Shown: positions 1 through 6,072 of the stretch, one piece after another
Layout of the letters: each line of letters opens with the position of its first letter
How positions within the stretch are numbered: the first letter of the stretch is position 1
Assembly (NCBI GenBank): GCA_020062805.1
Contig: JAGUVP010000112.1
Location: 1-12,254 of the forward strand
Source of the DNA: Candidatus Bipolaricaulis sp.
GTDB lineage: Bacteria; Bipolaricaulota; Bipolaricaulia; Bipolaricaulales; Bipolaricaulaceae
DNA: 12,254 nt
Reading direction: 5' to 3'
Position numbers and translations under genes: made by a program
The notes under the pieces: generated by a model
What the model saw: only the letters and a program-made list of their open reading frames with translations
The model's database searches: none
What the model was told of the DNA's origin: nothing

Positions 1-581
1 ACGCCGAGGGTGATCGCCACGTCGTGGATGAGCGCGATCACTGCGGCCACGCCGTACCGGAGCCGGAACCGCCATGCAATGTAGAGGAGCATCGCTCCCA
101 GGGCGACGAGGATCGCCTGCCAGGCCCGCGTGGTGATCTCCCGGGTGACCATCGGCTCAATGCGCGTGATGCTTACGTCTGGACTGCCCCCCGGGGTCAG
201 GATGGGCGAGGGGATACCGGACCCCGCCGCGGGGCGGGTGAACGCCTCTTGGAGCCGGTCCATGAGATCATCGGAAGTGGTCTGGACCGTGATCATTTTT
301 CCCGTCAGCTGGGTCCCCTCGCGATCAGCGGTCACTCTCTGCACAGAGAAGTTGGTCCCCGACGCTCCTTCAGCGGCGAGGATCTCGTTCACATGAGACC
401 GCACCGCGTCGGTTGCCAGGTCGGTTTCCGCCGGGTAGAAGATGACGAGTTGGATTCCGCTCGTGAACTCGATGCCCGCGCGGAGACCGATCGTGACCAG
501 CGCCAGGACACTGGCCAAGACCAGGACTGCGGAAAGGACAACGGCAAACTTGGACTTGCCCAAGAAGTCGATCTGGGTCAT
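1..581 (-). CDS. secF: Protein translocase subunit SecF, N-terminal part (gene runs off the left edge)
   Basis: SecF works with SecD in the inner membrane, using the proton motive force to help SecYEG pull preproteins across. The visible 193 residues start MTQIDFLGKSK. They contain a first membrane segment at about residues 12-33, then RAGIEFTSG, matching the GIDFxGG-like element that follows TM1 in SecF. A soluble extracytoplasmic stretch with several Gly/Pro residues follows. A second membrane segment (around AILVALGAMLLYIAWRF) and ALIHDVAITLGV at the edge match the conserved SecF/SecD core after TM2. The ATG at 581 is preceded by GAGGGA at suitable spacing and lies 17 bp after the rpsT stop, so the two genes are probably cotranscribed. 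The usual upstream secD is absent; whether it lies beyond the left edge or elsewhere cannot be seen. The 3' part of the gene is missing. Confidence 0.93.
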   Translation of the reverse strand, partial: MTQIDFLGKSKFAVVLSAVLVLASVLALVTIGLRAGIEFTSGIQLVIFYPAETDLATDAVRSHVNEILAAEGASGTNFSVQRVTADREGTQLTGKMITVQTTSDDLMDRLQEAFTRPAAGSGIPSPILTPGGSPDVSITRIEPMVTREITTRAWQAILVALGAMLLYIAWRFRLRYGVAAVIALIHDVAITLG

Positions 582-598
582 GGGGTTCCCTCGGTCGG

Positions 599-859
599 TC
601 ACGAATGACGGAGCGACTTGGCGAGTCGGGCCTTGAGCCGCGCTGCCCGGTTGGGGTGGATCACGCCGCGATCCGCAGCCTTGTCGACCGCCTTCTGGAG
701 CTGGGGGAGGGATGTCTGTGCCTCGTTGGTGTTCCCCGACTCCACGAGCTTCTGGACCTTGCGTCGCCAAAAGCGGACCGCGCTGCGACGCGCATCGTTG
801 CGGCGGCGCCGGGTCGCACTCTTGCGCTCCTCACGCTTGGCCGAGTGTTTGATTGGAAT
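599..859 (-). CDS. rpsT: 30S ribosomal protein S20, with an AUU start codon
   Basis: S20 is a small basic primary-binding protein of the 30S subunit. Read from ATT at 859, the product is 86 residues, normal for S20. It begins (M)PIKHSAKREERKSATRR, matching the S20 N-terminus (MPxIKSAKKR-type), and ends in the typical HPNRAARLKARLAKSL segment. No ATG, GTG, TTG or CTG occurs in frame between the upstream in-frame stop (TAA, complement near 899-901) and the first conserved residues. The ATT has an excellent Shine-Dalgarno, GAGGAGGAG (complement of 867-875), 7 nt upstream. AUU initiation is known for infC, where IF3 discriminates against it. E. coli rpsT uses UUG and is autoregulated, so a weak initiator here may likewise limit translation. 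A sequencing error in the start codon is the alternative. secF follows after 17 bp. Confidence 0.93.
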   Translation of the reverse strand: MPIKHSAKREERKSATRRRRNDARRSAVRFWRRKVQKLVESGNTNEAQTSLPQLQKAVDKAADRGVIHPNRAARLKARLAKSLRHS

Positions 860-866
860 GGCTGAT

Positions 867-875
867 CTCCTCCTC
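867..875 (-). promoter_or_regulatory. Shine-Dalgarno that fixes the AUU start of rpsT
   Basis: The minus strand reads GAGGAGGAG, ending 7 nt before the ATT at 859. No canonical start codon lies in frame at a workable distance, so this site is the main evidence that translation begins at ATT. Confidence 0.7.
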
Positions 876-895
876 TGTCGCGAATACCGGCTGGG

Positions 896-924
896 ATGTT
901 AGCCCCTCTCCCAGACAGGCGCAA
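896..924 (-). promoter_or_regulatory. Candidate sigma-70-type promoter for rpsT-secF
   Basis: On the minus strand TTGCGC (complement of 919-924) is followed after exactly 17 bp by TAACAT (complement of 896-901). That gives 3/6 and 4/6 matches to the consensus boxes, with a predicted leader of about 30 nt before the AUU. The match is modest, but spacing and position are right and no better candidate is seen in the 146-bp divergent gap. Confidence 0.4.
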
Positions 925-943
925 GGGCGGGACGAAGGTCCTC

Positions 944-984
944 TTGCCGCCCCTGGGGATCGTCGCTAAGGTAACACTGGTTAC
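944..984 (+). promoter_or_regulatory. Candidate nrdD promoter with a palindromic operator at the predicted start site
   Basis: TTGCCG (944-949) and a weak TAAGGT (967-972) are separated by 17 bp. An inverted repeat, GTAAC-ACTG-GTTAC (971-984), overlaps the predicted transcription start, a common operator position. It does not resemble the NrdR box as I know it (ACACTATATATTGTGT-like), so the regulator is unknown. The ribosome site GAGGAGGAG (991-999) follows. Confidence 0.35.
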
Positions 985-1005
985 ATTCGCGAGGAGGAGC
1001 CCCGG

Positions 1006-3051
1006 GTGATCGAACAAGTACGCAAGCGCGACGGGAGCGTCGTTCCGTTTGAGATAGGGAAGATTGCATCGGCCATCCATCGCACCCTGTGCGAGGTGGG
1101 ACGCAACGATGCGACCCTCGCTGCCGAGCTTGCCGAGGGGGTGGAACAAACCCTCGCTGGCCGGTTCGGTCCACTGTTCGGGCCTCCCCATGTCGAGGAA
1201 GTCCAGGACGCCGTCGAGGAAGCCCTCATGGCGGCTGGGCTCGCCGACGCCGCGCGGGCGTACATCGTCTACCGCCACCAGCACAAGCAGCTTCGGGAGA
1301 TCAAGGAACTCGTGGATCCTGAGCTCGTGGCAAGCTACCTCAACGGCCGGGACTGGCGGGTCAAGGAGAACTCGAACATGGCGTTCTCCCTTCAGGGGCT
1401 GAACGTATTCCTCACGGAGAAGATCATCGGGCGGTACTGGCTGTCCAAGGTCTACCCGGAGCCGATCCGCAGAGCCCATGTGGAGGGGGACTTCCACATG
1501 CACGACCTCGGCACGCTCGGTCCGTACTGTGTGGGGTGGGACTTGGCCGATCTCGTCCGCCTCGGGTTTCGCGGAGCTCGGGGGAAGGTCGAATCGCGGC
1601 CGCCGAAGCACTTCCGCGTGGCCCTCATGCAAGCGGTGAATTTCCTCTACACCCTGCAGGGCGAGGCCGCTGGCGCGCAGGCGTTCTCGGGTGTGGATAC
1701 TCTGCTCTCCCCGTTCATCGCTGCTGACCGGCTGTCCTACCGCGAGGTAAAGCAAGCCCTCCAGGAGTTCGTGTACAACCTGAACGTCCCCACGCGCGTC
1801 GGGTTCCAGACACCGTTCACGAACATCACCCTCGACCTCCGTCCGCCGACGCACGTGGCGGGGCTGCCCGCCCTCGTGGGAGGTGAGCCGGTCGGAACCT
1901 ACGGCGAGTTCACGAAGGAGATGGGCCTCTTCAACCGTGCTCTGGCCGAGGTGATGGCGGAGGGCGACGCTCGGGGCCGGGTGTTCACGTTTCCCATCCC
2001 CACCTACAACGTAACCCCTGACTTCCCGTGGGACGACCCGGACCTCCTCCCGATGTGGGAGATGACGGCTAAGTACGGGATCCCCTACTTCGCGAACTTC
2101 CTCTCCACGGACATGCGGCCGGAGGATGCCCGTAGCATGTGCTGCCGGTTGCGCTTGGACGTGAGGGAGCTCCGCCATCGGGGCGGGGGGTTGTTCGGCT
2201 CGAACCCCCTCACAGGTTCGATCGGCGTGGTGACCCTCAACCTGCCGCGGCTCGCGTTCCTCTCGAAGAGCGAGGGGGAGTTCTTCGAGCGGTTGGGCGT
2301 CCTGATGCAGCTTGCGGGGAGATCACTCATCATCAAGCGGAAGCTGTTGGAGCGACTGACAGAGCAGGGCCTGTACCCGTACTCGAAGTTCTACCTCTCG
2401 TCGGTGAAGGAGCCGCAGGGGGCGTACTGGGCGAACCACTTCTCCACGATCGGCGTGATCGGGATGAACGAGGCCGCGCTCAATCTGCTCGGGACCGACC
2501 TTTCCCACGAGGAGGGGATCGGGTTCGCCCGCCAAACCCTGCAGTTCATGCGCGAGACGTTGGTCCGGTTCCAGGAGGGGACCGGGCAGCTGTGGAACCT
2601 CGAGGCAACCCCGGCCGAGGGGACGAGCTACCGGCTGGCGATGCTCGATCAGAAGCGCTGTTCGGGGATCCGGTTCGCCAACGAGCGAGCGGTGCGGGAC
2701 GCAGGGGCGTCGCCCTACTACACCAACTCGTCGCAGCTCCCGGTGGAGTTCACCGACGACTTGTTCCGCGCCCTCACCCTGCAGGAGGAGTTGCAGACGC
2801 TGTACACGGGAGGGACCGTGTTCCACACCTGGCTGGGGGAGCGGCTTCCGTCCCCGGAGGCGGTGAAGTCGCTGGTGGCGAAGGTGTTGAGCAACTTCCG
2901 CATTCCCTACCTCACCCTCACCCCGACGTTCTCTGTGTGCCCGCGGCACGGGTACATCTCTGGAGAAGCGCGGTACTGCCCGAAGTGCGATGAAGAATTG
3001 GTCTTGAGCCGTGAAGAGAGCAAAGGAGGAGTTCGTGTCCACGTACCGTGA
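1006..3051 (+). CDS. nrdD: Anaerobic ribonucleoside-triphosphate reductase, catalytic chain lacking its glycyl-radical domain
   Basis: Class III RNR reduces ribonucleotides to deoxyribonucleotides without oxygen, using a glycyl radical installed by NrdG. The GTG start follows GAGGAGGAG at 6-nt spacing. Residues 1 to about 95 form an ATP-cone (VRKRDGSVVPFEIGKI onward) for allosteric control. The catalytic barrel includes NLNVPTRVGFQTPFTNITL, PTYNVTPDFPWD and a CC-containing segment before GSNPLTGSIGVVTLNLPRLA. A zinc site lies at the C-terminus: C645, H648, C658, C661 (CPRHGYISGE...CPKC). In ordinary NrdD the RVxGY radical loop follows this site in the same chain. Here the frame runs into TGA at 3049-3051, and the radical domain continues in the +1 frame as a separate ORF beginning at 3035. 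This chain alone should be inactive. The explanation is a genuine split gene, programmed frameshifting or a sequencing indel. Confidence 0.93.
   Translation: MIEQVRKRDGSVVPFEIGKIASAIHRTLCEVGRNDATLAAELAEGVEQTLAGRFGPLFGPPHVEEVQDAVEEALMAAGLADAARAYIVYRHQHKQLREIKELVDPELVASYLNGRDWRVKENSNMAFSLQGLNVFLTEKIIGRYWLSKVYPEPIRRAHVEGDFHMHDLGTLGPYCVGWDLADLVRLGFRGARGKVESRPPKHFRVALMQAVNFLYTLQGEAAGAQAFSGVDTLLSPFIAADRLSYREVKQALQEFVYNLNVPTRVGFQTPFTNITLDLRPPTHVAGLPALVGGEPVGTYGEFTKEMGLFNRALAEVMAEGDARGRVFTFPIPTYNVTPDFPWDDPDLLPMWEMTAKYGIPYFANFLSTDMRPEDARSMCCRLRLDVRELRHRGGGLFGSNPLTGSIGVVTLNLPRLAFLSKSEGEFFERLGVLMQLAGRSLIIKRKLLERLTEQGLYPYSKFYLSSVKEPQGAYWANHFSTIGVIGMNEAALNLLGTDLSHEEGIGFARQTLQFMRETLVRFQEGTGQLWNLEATPAEGTSYRLAMLDQKRCSGIRFANERAVRDAGASPYYTNSSQLPVEFTDDLFRALTLQEELQTLYTGGTVFHTWLGERLPSPEAVKSLVAKVLSNFRIPYLTLTPTFSVCPRHGYISGEARYCPKCDEELVLSREESKGGVRVHVP
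3022..3029 (+). promoter_or_regulatory. Strong internal Shine-Dalgarno for the separate glycyl-radical ORF
   Basis: AAAGGAGG lies inside the last codons of the catalytic nrdD frame, 5 nt before GTG 3035. It is the sequence evidence that the radical domain has its own translation start. An earlier in-frame GTG at 3011 lacks such a site. The same element could also stimulate frameshifting, as the internal Shine-Dalgarno of prfB does. Confidence 0.65.
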
Positions 3052-3241
3052 AGATGAGCAGGGCAACCTGATCCTCGAAGATGGAACGGTCATCCCCGCC
3101 TCCGAGCGGGAGCGGGCCGAAGTGTACTCGCGTGTGGTGGGGTACCTGCGGCCGGTGGAGCAGTGGAACGCGGGAAAGCAGGAGGAGTTCGCGGACCGCA
3201 GAACCTTCCGCCCCACCGAAGAGGGGGAGCCGAACTCCTAG
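3035..3241 (+). CDS. Stand-alone glycyl-radical domain of the anaerobic RNR (split NrdD C-terminus)
   Basis: This 68-residue product holds RVVGYLRPVEQWNAGKQEEF, the canonical C-terminal radical loop of NrdD; G36 would carry the glycyl radical made by NrdG. It is preceded by an acidic linker of about 28 residues (MSTYREDEQGNLILEDG..). GTG 3035 overlaps the end of the catalytic ORF by 17 bp in the +1 frame and has its own AAAGGAGG ribosome site, so coupled translation and assembly of two chains is plausible. The precedent I know is YfiD/GrcA, a free glycyl-radical domain that substitutes for the damaged one of pyruvate formate-lyase. GTG 3011 would give a 76-residue version. nrdG begins 2 nt after the stop. 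If a sequencing error removed a base near 3020-3035, this would simply be the tail of nrdD; the reading of both frames and the ribosome site argue moderately against that. Confidence 0.8.
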   Translation: MSTYREDEQGNLILEDGTVIPASERERAEVYSRVVGYLRPVEQWNAGKQEEFADRRTFRPTEEGEPNS

Positions 3242-3243
3242 CT

Positions 3244-4068
3244 GTGGAGATCGCTCATCTCCAGCCCCTCTCCCTCCTCGACTACCCGGGGAAGGTGAGT
3301 GCCGTGATCTGGACGGTGGGCTGCAACCTCCGCTGTCCGTTTTGCTACAACGCCGAGCTCGTTCTGCCCAAGCTCGGAGCGGTCCTACCGCGGCTGTCGG
3401 TCACCGGTGTTCTCGCCCGACTGGAGGAGCGCGCGAAGCTCTTGGACGGCGTGGTGGTCAGCGGGGGCGAGCCTACTCTCCATCCCGATCTGCCTGCGCT
3501 ACTGCGGGAGGTCAGGGCGCTGGGGTTTCTTGTCAAGCTCGACACGAACGGAACTCGCCCCGAGGTCCTCCGCTCCCTGGTTGACGAAGGACTCGTGGAC
3601 TACGTGGCCCTGGACGTGAAGGCGCCGTTCGCCCGGTGCCCCGAGTTCACCGGCCTTCTCTTCCCGGACCATGTAGCGTCGGAGCTTGTCTCCGACGGTC
3701 GTTCAACGTCGGGGCTTTTCCCCGACGGCCACGTAGCGTCGGGGTCTATCCCCGACGGCAGTTTAGCGTCGGAGCTTGTCTACAACGTCGCCGCGCGGGT
3801 TCGGGAGTCGGTCGCTCTCGTCCGGGCTCGCGCCCCGGACTACGAGTTCCGCACCACGGTCGCCCCTGGCCTCGCTCCAGACGATCTGTTCTCCATCGCT
3901 CACGAGATCAGGGGTGCCCGGCGCTACGTGCTGCAACCGTTCTTCGTTCCAGACGGGAAGCGCCTTGTGGACGAAGCGTGGCGGGGCCGACCGGCTCTCT
4001 CCTCAGACACGTTGCGGGCGCTCCTCCCCGAACTTCAGAAGCTCGTCTCCACCGAGCTCCGGGGCTAG
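3244..4068 (+). CDS. nrdG: Anaerobic RNR activating protein (radical SAM), NrdG2-like, with a repeat insertion
   Basis: NrdG cleaves S-adenosylmethionine with a [4Fe-4S] cluster and abstracts hydrogen from the NrdD glycine. From GTG 3244 the product is 274 residues. LSLLDYPGKVSAVIWTVGCN leads into the cluster motif C27-x3-C31-x2-C34 (CNLRCPFC), then VSGGEPTLHPDLPALLREV and KLDTNGTRPEVLRSL, all typical of this activase type. This start sits 2 nt after the stop of the radical-domain ORF, which suggests translational reinitiation; GGGGGAG lies about 14 nt upstream. An in-frame start further upstream (3163) exists but would overlap the preceding gene. Residues 136-181 are a 10-residue tandem repeat absent from the family as I know it, and they make the protein unusually long. 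Its last four bases overlap trpS. Confidence 0.9.
   Translation: MEIAHLQPLSLLDYPGKVSAVIWTVGCNLRCPFCYNAELVLPKLGAVLPRLSVTGVLARLEERAKLLDGVVVSGGEPTLHPDLPALLREVRALGFLVKLDTNGTRPEVLRSLVDEGLVDYVALDVKAPFARCPEFTGLLFPDHVASELVSDGRSTSGLFPDGHVASGSIPDGSLASELVYNVAARVRESVALVRARAPDYEFRTTVAPGLAPDDLFSIAHEIRGARRYVLQPFFVPDGKRLVDEAWRGRPALSSDTLRALLPELQKLVSTELRG
3649..3787 (+). repeat. In-frame array of 30-bp palindromic repeats inside nrdG
   Basis: There are four full 30-bp units (from 3649, 3679, 3709 and 3739) and a partial fifth from 3769. They encode 10-residue repeats of the type SGLFPDGHVA / SELVSDGRST / SGSIPDGSLA. Units 2-4 each form an 8-bp hairpin with a 5-nt loop: CGTCGGAG/CTCCGACG (3677-3697), CGTCGGGG/CCCCGACG (3707-3727) and again CGTCGGGG/CCCCGACG (3737-3757). 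The first differs from the others by a paired change, keeping the stem intact. The last copy (3767-3787) is imperfect, and the 3649 unit is the most diverged. The array keeps the frame and lies between conserved activase segments. Confidence 0.9.
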
Positions 4069-5039
4069 TCCAAGCCCACCCGGGCACGGACCTCGCGCAT
4101 CGTGTCCCGGGCGATTGCCCGCGCCCGCTCCGCCCCGGCGGCGAGGATCTCGTCGCCCCTTCCCGCTTCTTCCAGTTCCTGTCGGCGCTCCCGGATCGGG
4201 CGTAGCGCCGCCATGAGGTGGGTGAACAGGTTCTCCTTGAGATCCTTGTAGAGGAGCTTCCCTGCCCTGTGCTGGTGGCGGAACGTCTCCACCACGTCGG
4301 CGGGGGCCACGAGTTCAAGCAGGGAGAACAGGTTGGCCACACCGGGGGACATCCCCTGGCCCGGGGTGAGCCCGACGTCGGTGACCGCGGAGCGGACCTT
4401 CTTGCGGATGCTCCCCTCGGGTTCCATGAGGCCGATGTAGTGGTCGGGCCCGGCGGACTTGCTCATCTTCCGCTCCGGATCGGCGAGGGACATGATCCGC
4501 GCTCCCTCGCCGAGGATCGGCTCCGGCTCGGGGAATGTTTCCCCGAACCGGAAATTGAACCGCCGCGCGATCCGCCGCGCCTCCTCCAGGTGCTGGACCT
4601 GGTCCTCCCCCACCGGGACGTGGTCCGCCTTGTAGAGGAGGATGTCCGCGGCTTGGAGGACTGGATAGTAGAACAGGCTGCTGTTGATGAACTCCTGGTC
4701 CGCGGACTTCTGCTTGAACTGGGTCATCCGCGTCAGGTCCCCGTACGAGGCGACGCAGCCCAGGATCCAGCACAGCTCGGTGTGCTCGGGAACGGCGGAC
4801 TGAACATAGAGGACAGACCGCTCAGGGTCGATCCCGCACGCGAGGAGTCCGAGGGCGAGCTCGCGCCGCGCCGTGCGGAGCTCGGCGGGCACCGTGTCCT
4901 CGTTCGTGAGAGCGTGGTAGTCGACGATACAGTAGATGCACTCGTTTCCCTTCTGGAGCTCGACCCAGCGTTGGATCGCCCCGAAGTAGTTCCCGATGTG
5001 AAGCGCGCCGGTCGGTTGGATGCCTGAGAAGATACGCAT
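4065..5039 (-). CDS. trpS: Tryptophanyl-tRNA synthetase
   Basis: TrpS is a class I synthetase that charges tRNA-Trp with tryptophan using ATP. The 324-residue product has the usual bacterial length. It starts MRIFSGIQPTGALHIGNYFG with the ATP-binding HIGN at residues 14-17, has FYYPVLQAADILLYKADHVP and GEDQVQHLEEARRIA in the middle, and carries the KMSKS loop at 191-195. The ATG at 5039 fits the family N-terminus exactly. No Shine-Dalgarno lies upstream, and the promoter below predicts a leader of only about 8 nt. The stop codon lies in the same CTAG (4065-4068) as the stop of convergent nrdG, so there is no space for an ordinary terminator between them. Confidence 0.98.
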   Translation of the reverse strand: MRIFSGIQPTGALHIGNYFGAIQRWVELQKGNECIYCIVDYHALTNEDTVPAELRTARRELALGLLACGIDPERSVLYVQSAVPEHTELCWILGCVASYGDLTRMTQFKQKSADQEFINSSLFYYPVLQAADILLYKADHVPVGEDQVQHLEEARRIARRFNFRFGETFPEPEPILGEGARIMSLADPERKMSKSAGPDHYIGLMEPEGSIRKKVRSAVTDVGLTPGQGMSPGVANLFSLLELVAPADVVETFRHQHRAGKLLYKDLKENLFTHLMAALRPIRERRQELEEAGRGDEILAAGAERARAIARDTMREVRARVGLD

Positions 5040-5053
5040 GGATGATCGGCGGC

Positions 5054-5082
5054 AGTATAGGGAGCTTCCCGCCCGCTCACAA
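5054..5082 (-). promoter_or_regulatory. Promoter of trpS with a nearly leaderless start
   Basis: On the minus strand TTGTGA (complement of 5077-5082) and TATACT (complement of 5054-5059) are exactly 17 bp apart. The -10 box ends 14 bp before the trpS ATG, so transcription should start about 8 nt upstream of it. No T-box or other leader could fit in such a transcript. Confidence 0.6.
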
Positions 5083-5165
5083 GAGCCTCTCGTCTCCTCG
5101 GCAACCAGCGGGACGGAGCCGAGTTCGGACTTGTTCGAGGAATGATCTGGTTTAGACGAGGTCCT

Positions 5166-5194
5166 TTGTCCTGACCATGGTACATAGGTATCAT
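5166..5194 (+). promoter_or_regulatory. Promoter of the CRP/FNR-family regulator
   Basis: TTGTCC (5166-5171) and TATCAT (5189-5194) match 4/6 and 5/6 of the consensus boxes at 17-bp spacing, giving a leader of about 40 nt. TTTAGACGAG (5151-5160), just upstream of the -35 box, resembles the right half of the operators at 5992-6031 and may allow autoregulation, but the other half is not conserved. Confidence 0.55.
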
Positions 5195-5242
5195 TAACAA
5201 CAGACCGAACGATAGCTCGGCCATAGGAGGTGACGGCGGAGG

Positions 5243-5938
5243 ATGACCGGTCCGAACGCGAAGACCTTCACTTGCACCTCCTGTGTGTCCCGGTCCAGGT
5301 GTGTCCTATCGGCAGTGGAGCCCGAAGTCCTCGCGAGCTCAGCGTCACGCGTCCAGTGGGTCGGTTTCGAGAGGGGAGGGCCGATCGTCCACGAGGGGAC
5401 TCCCTCCACGGGCTGGGTCATCCTGTGCCACGGGCGAGCCAGGCTCACTGTGAGTACAGAACAGGGGAAGAGGTTGCTCCTCCGCTTCTGCTCCCCCGGC
5501 GAGCTTATCGTGAGCTCTCTTCCGGTAACCCACCACATCTCTGCTACAGCTGTCTCCCCATCTGTTGTTCGGTTCGTCGCCGGAGAGACCGTATACGACC
5601 TTGGCCGACGGTACCCTGAAGCGCTTCTCGCCGCCCACCACTGGCTTACCCAGGAGCAGGGCCGTCTCGTACGGCAGCTGGTGGGTCTCGCCTACGCGAG
5701 CGCTCGGCGACGCTTGGTGCGCGTGCTTCTAGAACTCGGGGAGGAGCACGGGGCAGCGGAGCAAAGTGGGGTACGGATCGACATTCCTCTTTCGCTTCGG
5801 GACCTGGCGGAGATGATCGGAGCTAGCCGACAAGCGACCTGCAAGGAACTCCAGCTGCTGCGTGCCAAGGGGGTGATCGAAGTTGTGTGGCCGAGGGTCT
5901 TACTTTCGGACGTTGAGCGACTGCGCCAGCTCAGCTGA
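5243..5938 (+). CDS. CRP/FNR-family transcription regulator with an FNR-like N-terminal cysteine triad
   Basis: The 231-residue protein has a cyclic-nucleotide-binding-type beta-barrel (roughly residues 36-120), a dimerisation helix (about 125-165) and a C-terminal winged helix-turn-helix (LSLRDLAEMIGASRQATCKE, 183-202). C11, C14 and C20 have the C-x2-C-x5-C spacing of C20/C23/C29 of E. coli FNR, which with C122 hold an oxygen-sensitive [4Fe-4S] cluster. No cysteine sits at the C122 position (local sequence SVVRFV), but C62 and C83 are candidates for a fourth ligand. Recognition-helix contacts differ from both CRP (R..E...R) and FNR (E..SR): here R196, Q197, C200 and K201. Unusual operators are therefore expected, and candidates lie just downstream. 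The ATG at 5243 keeps the cysteine triad; AGGAGG at 5225-5230 is its likely, rather distant, ribosome site. Confidence 0.88.
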   Translation: MTGPNAKTFTCTSCVSRSRCVLSAVEPEVLASSASRVQWVGFERGGPIVHEGTPSTGWVILCHGRARLTVSTEQGKRLLLRFCSPGELIVSSLPVTHHISATAVSPSVVRFVAGETVYDLGRRYPEALLAAHHWLTQEQGRLVRQLVGLAYASARRRLVRVLLELGEEHGAAEQSGVRIDIPLSLRDLAEMIGASRQATCKELQLLRAKGVIEVVWPRVLLSDVERLRQLS

Positions 5939-5991
5939 CGAATGTCCTGCTCTCGGAAGAACCCTTGTTCCAGACTGCTCTTCGCCCTCTA

Positions 5992-6053
5992 CATTCGCCT
6001 CGACGAACGCCGTCGTTCGCCTAGACGAACGGGATCGTTCAGCTGGGTGAGTG
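5992..6053 (+). promoter_or_regulatory. Three tandem operator-like repeats with 22-bp period
   Basis: Site 1 (5992-6009) is CATTCGCCTCGACGAACG. Site 2 (6014-6031) is CGTTCGCCTAGACGAACG, a 6-bp inverted repeat around a 6-bp centre. Site 3 (6036-6053) keeps only the left half, CGTTC. The starts are exactly 22 bp apart, about two helical turns, placing the sites on one face of DNA. If transcription starts near 6085, their centres fall near -84, -62 and -41, the positions used by CRP/FNR activators. The regulator gene ends 53 bp upstream, so it is the natural candidate to bind. Binding is inferred. Confidence 0.65.
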
Positions 6054-6072
6054 ACTCTGACCCTAAGGGGCA

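Noticed and set aside
661..2178. 505-codon open frame on the minus strand
   Set aside because: It overlaps rpsT and nrdD, has no family-like motifs, and is the mirror of strongly biased high-G+C codons in nrdD.
3649..3787. CRISPR array
   Set aside because: The 30-bp units are contiguous without unique spacers and keep the nrdG reading frame.
4218..5027. 269-codon open frame on the plus strand opposite trpS
   Set aside because: trpS is certain on the other strand; this frame is its antisense shadow.
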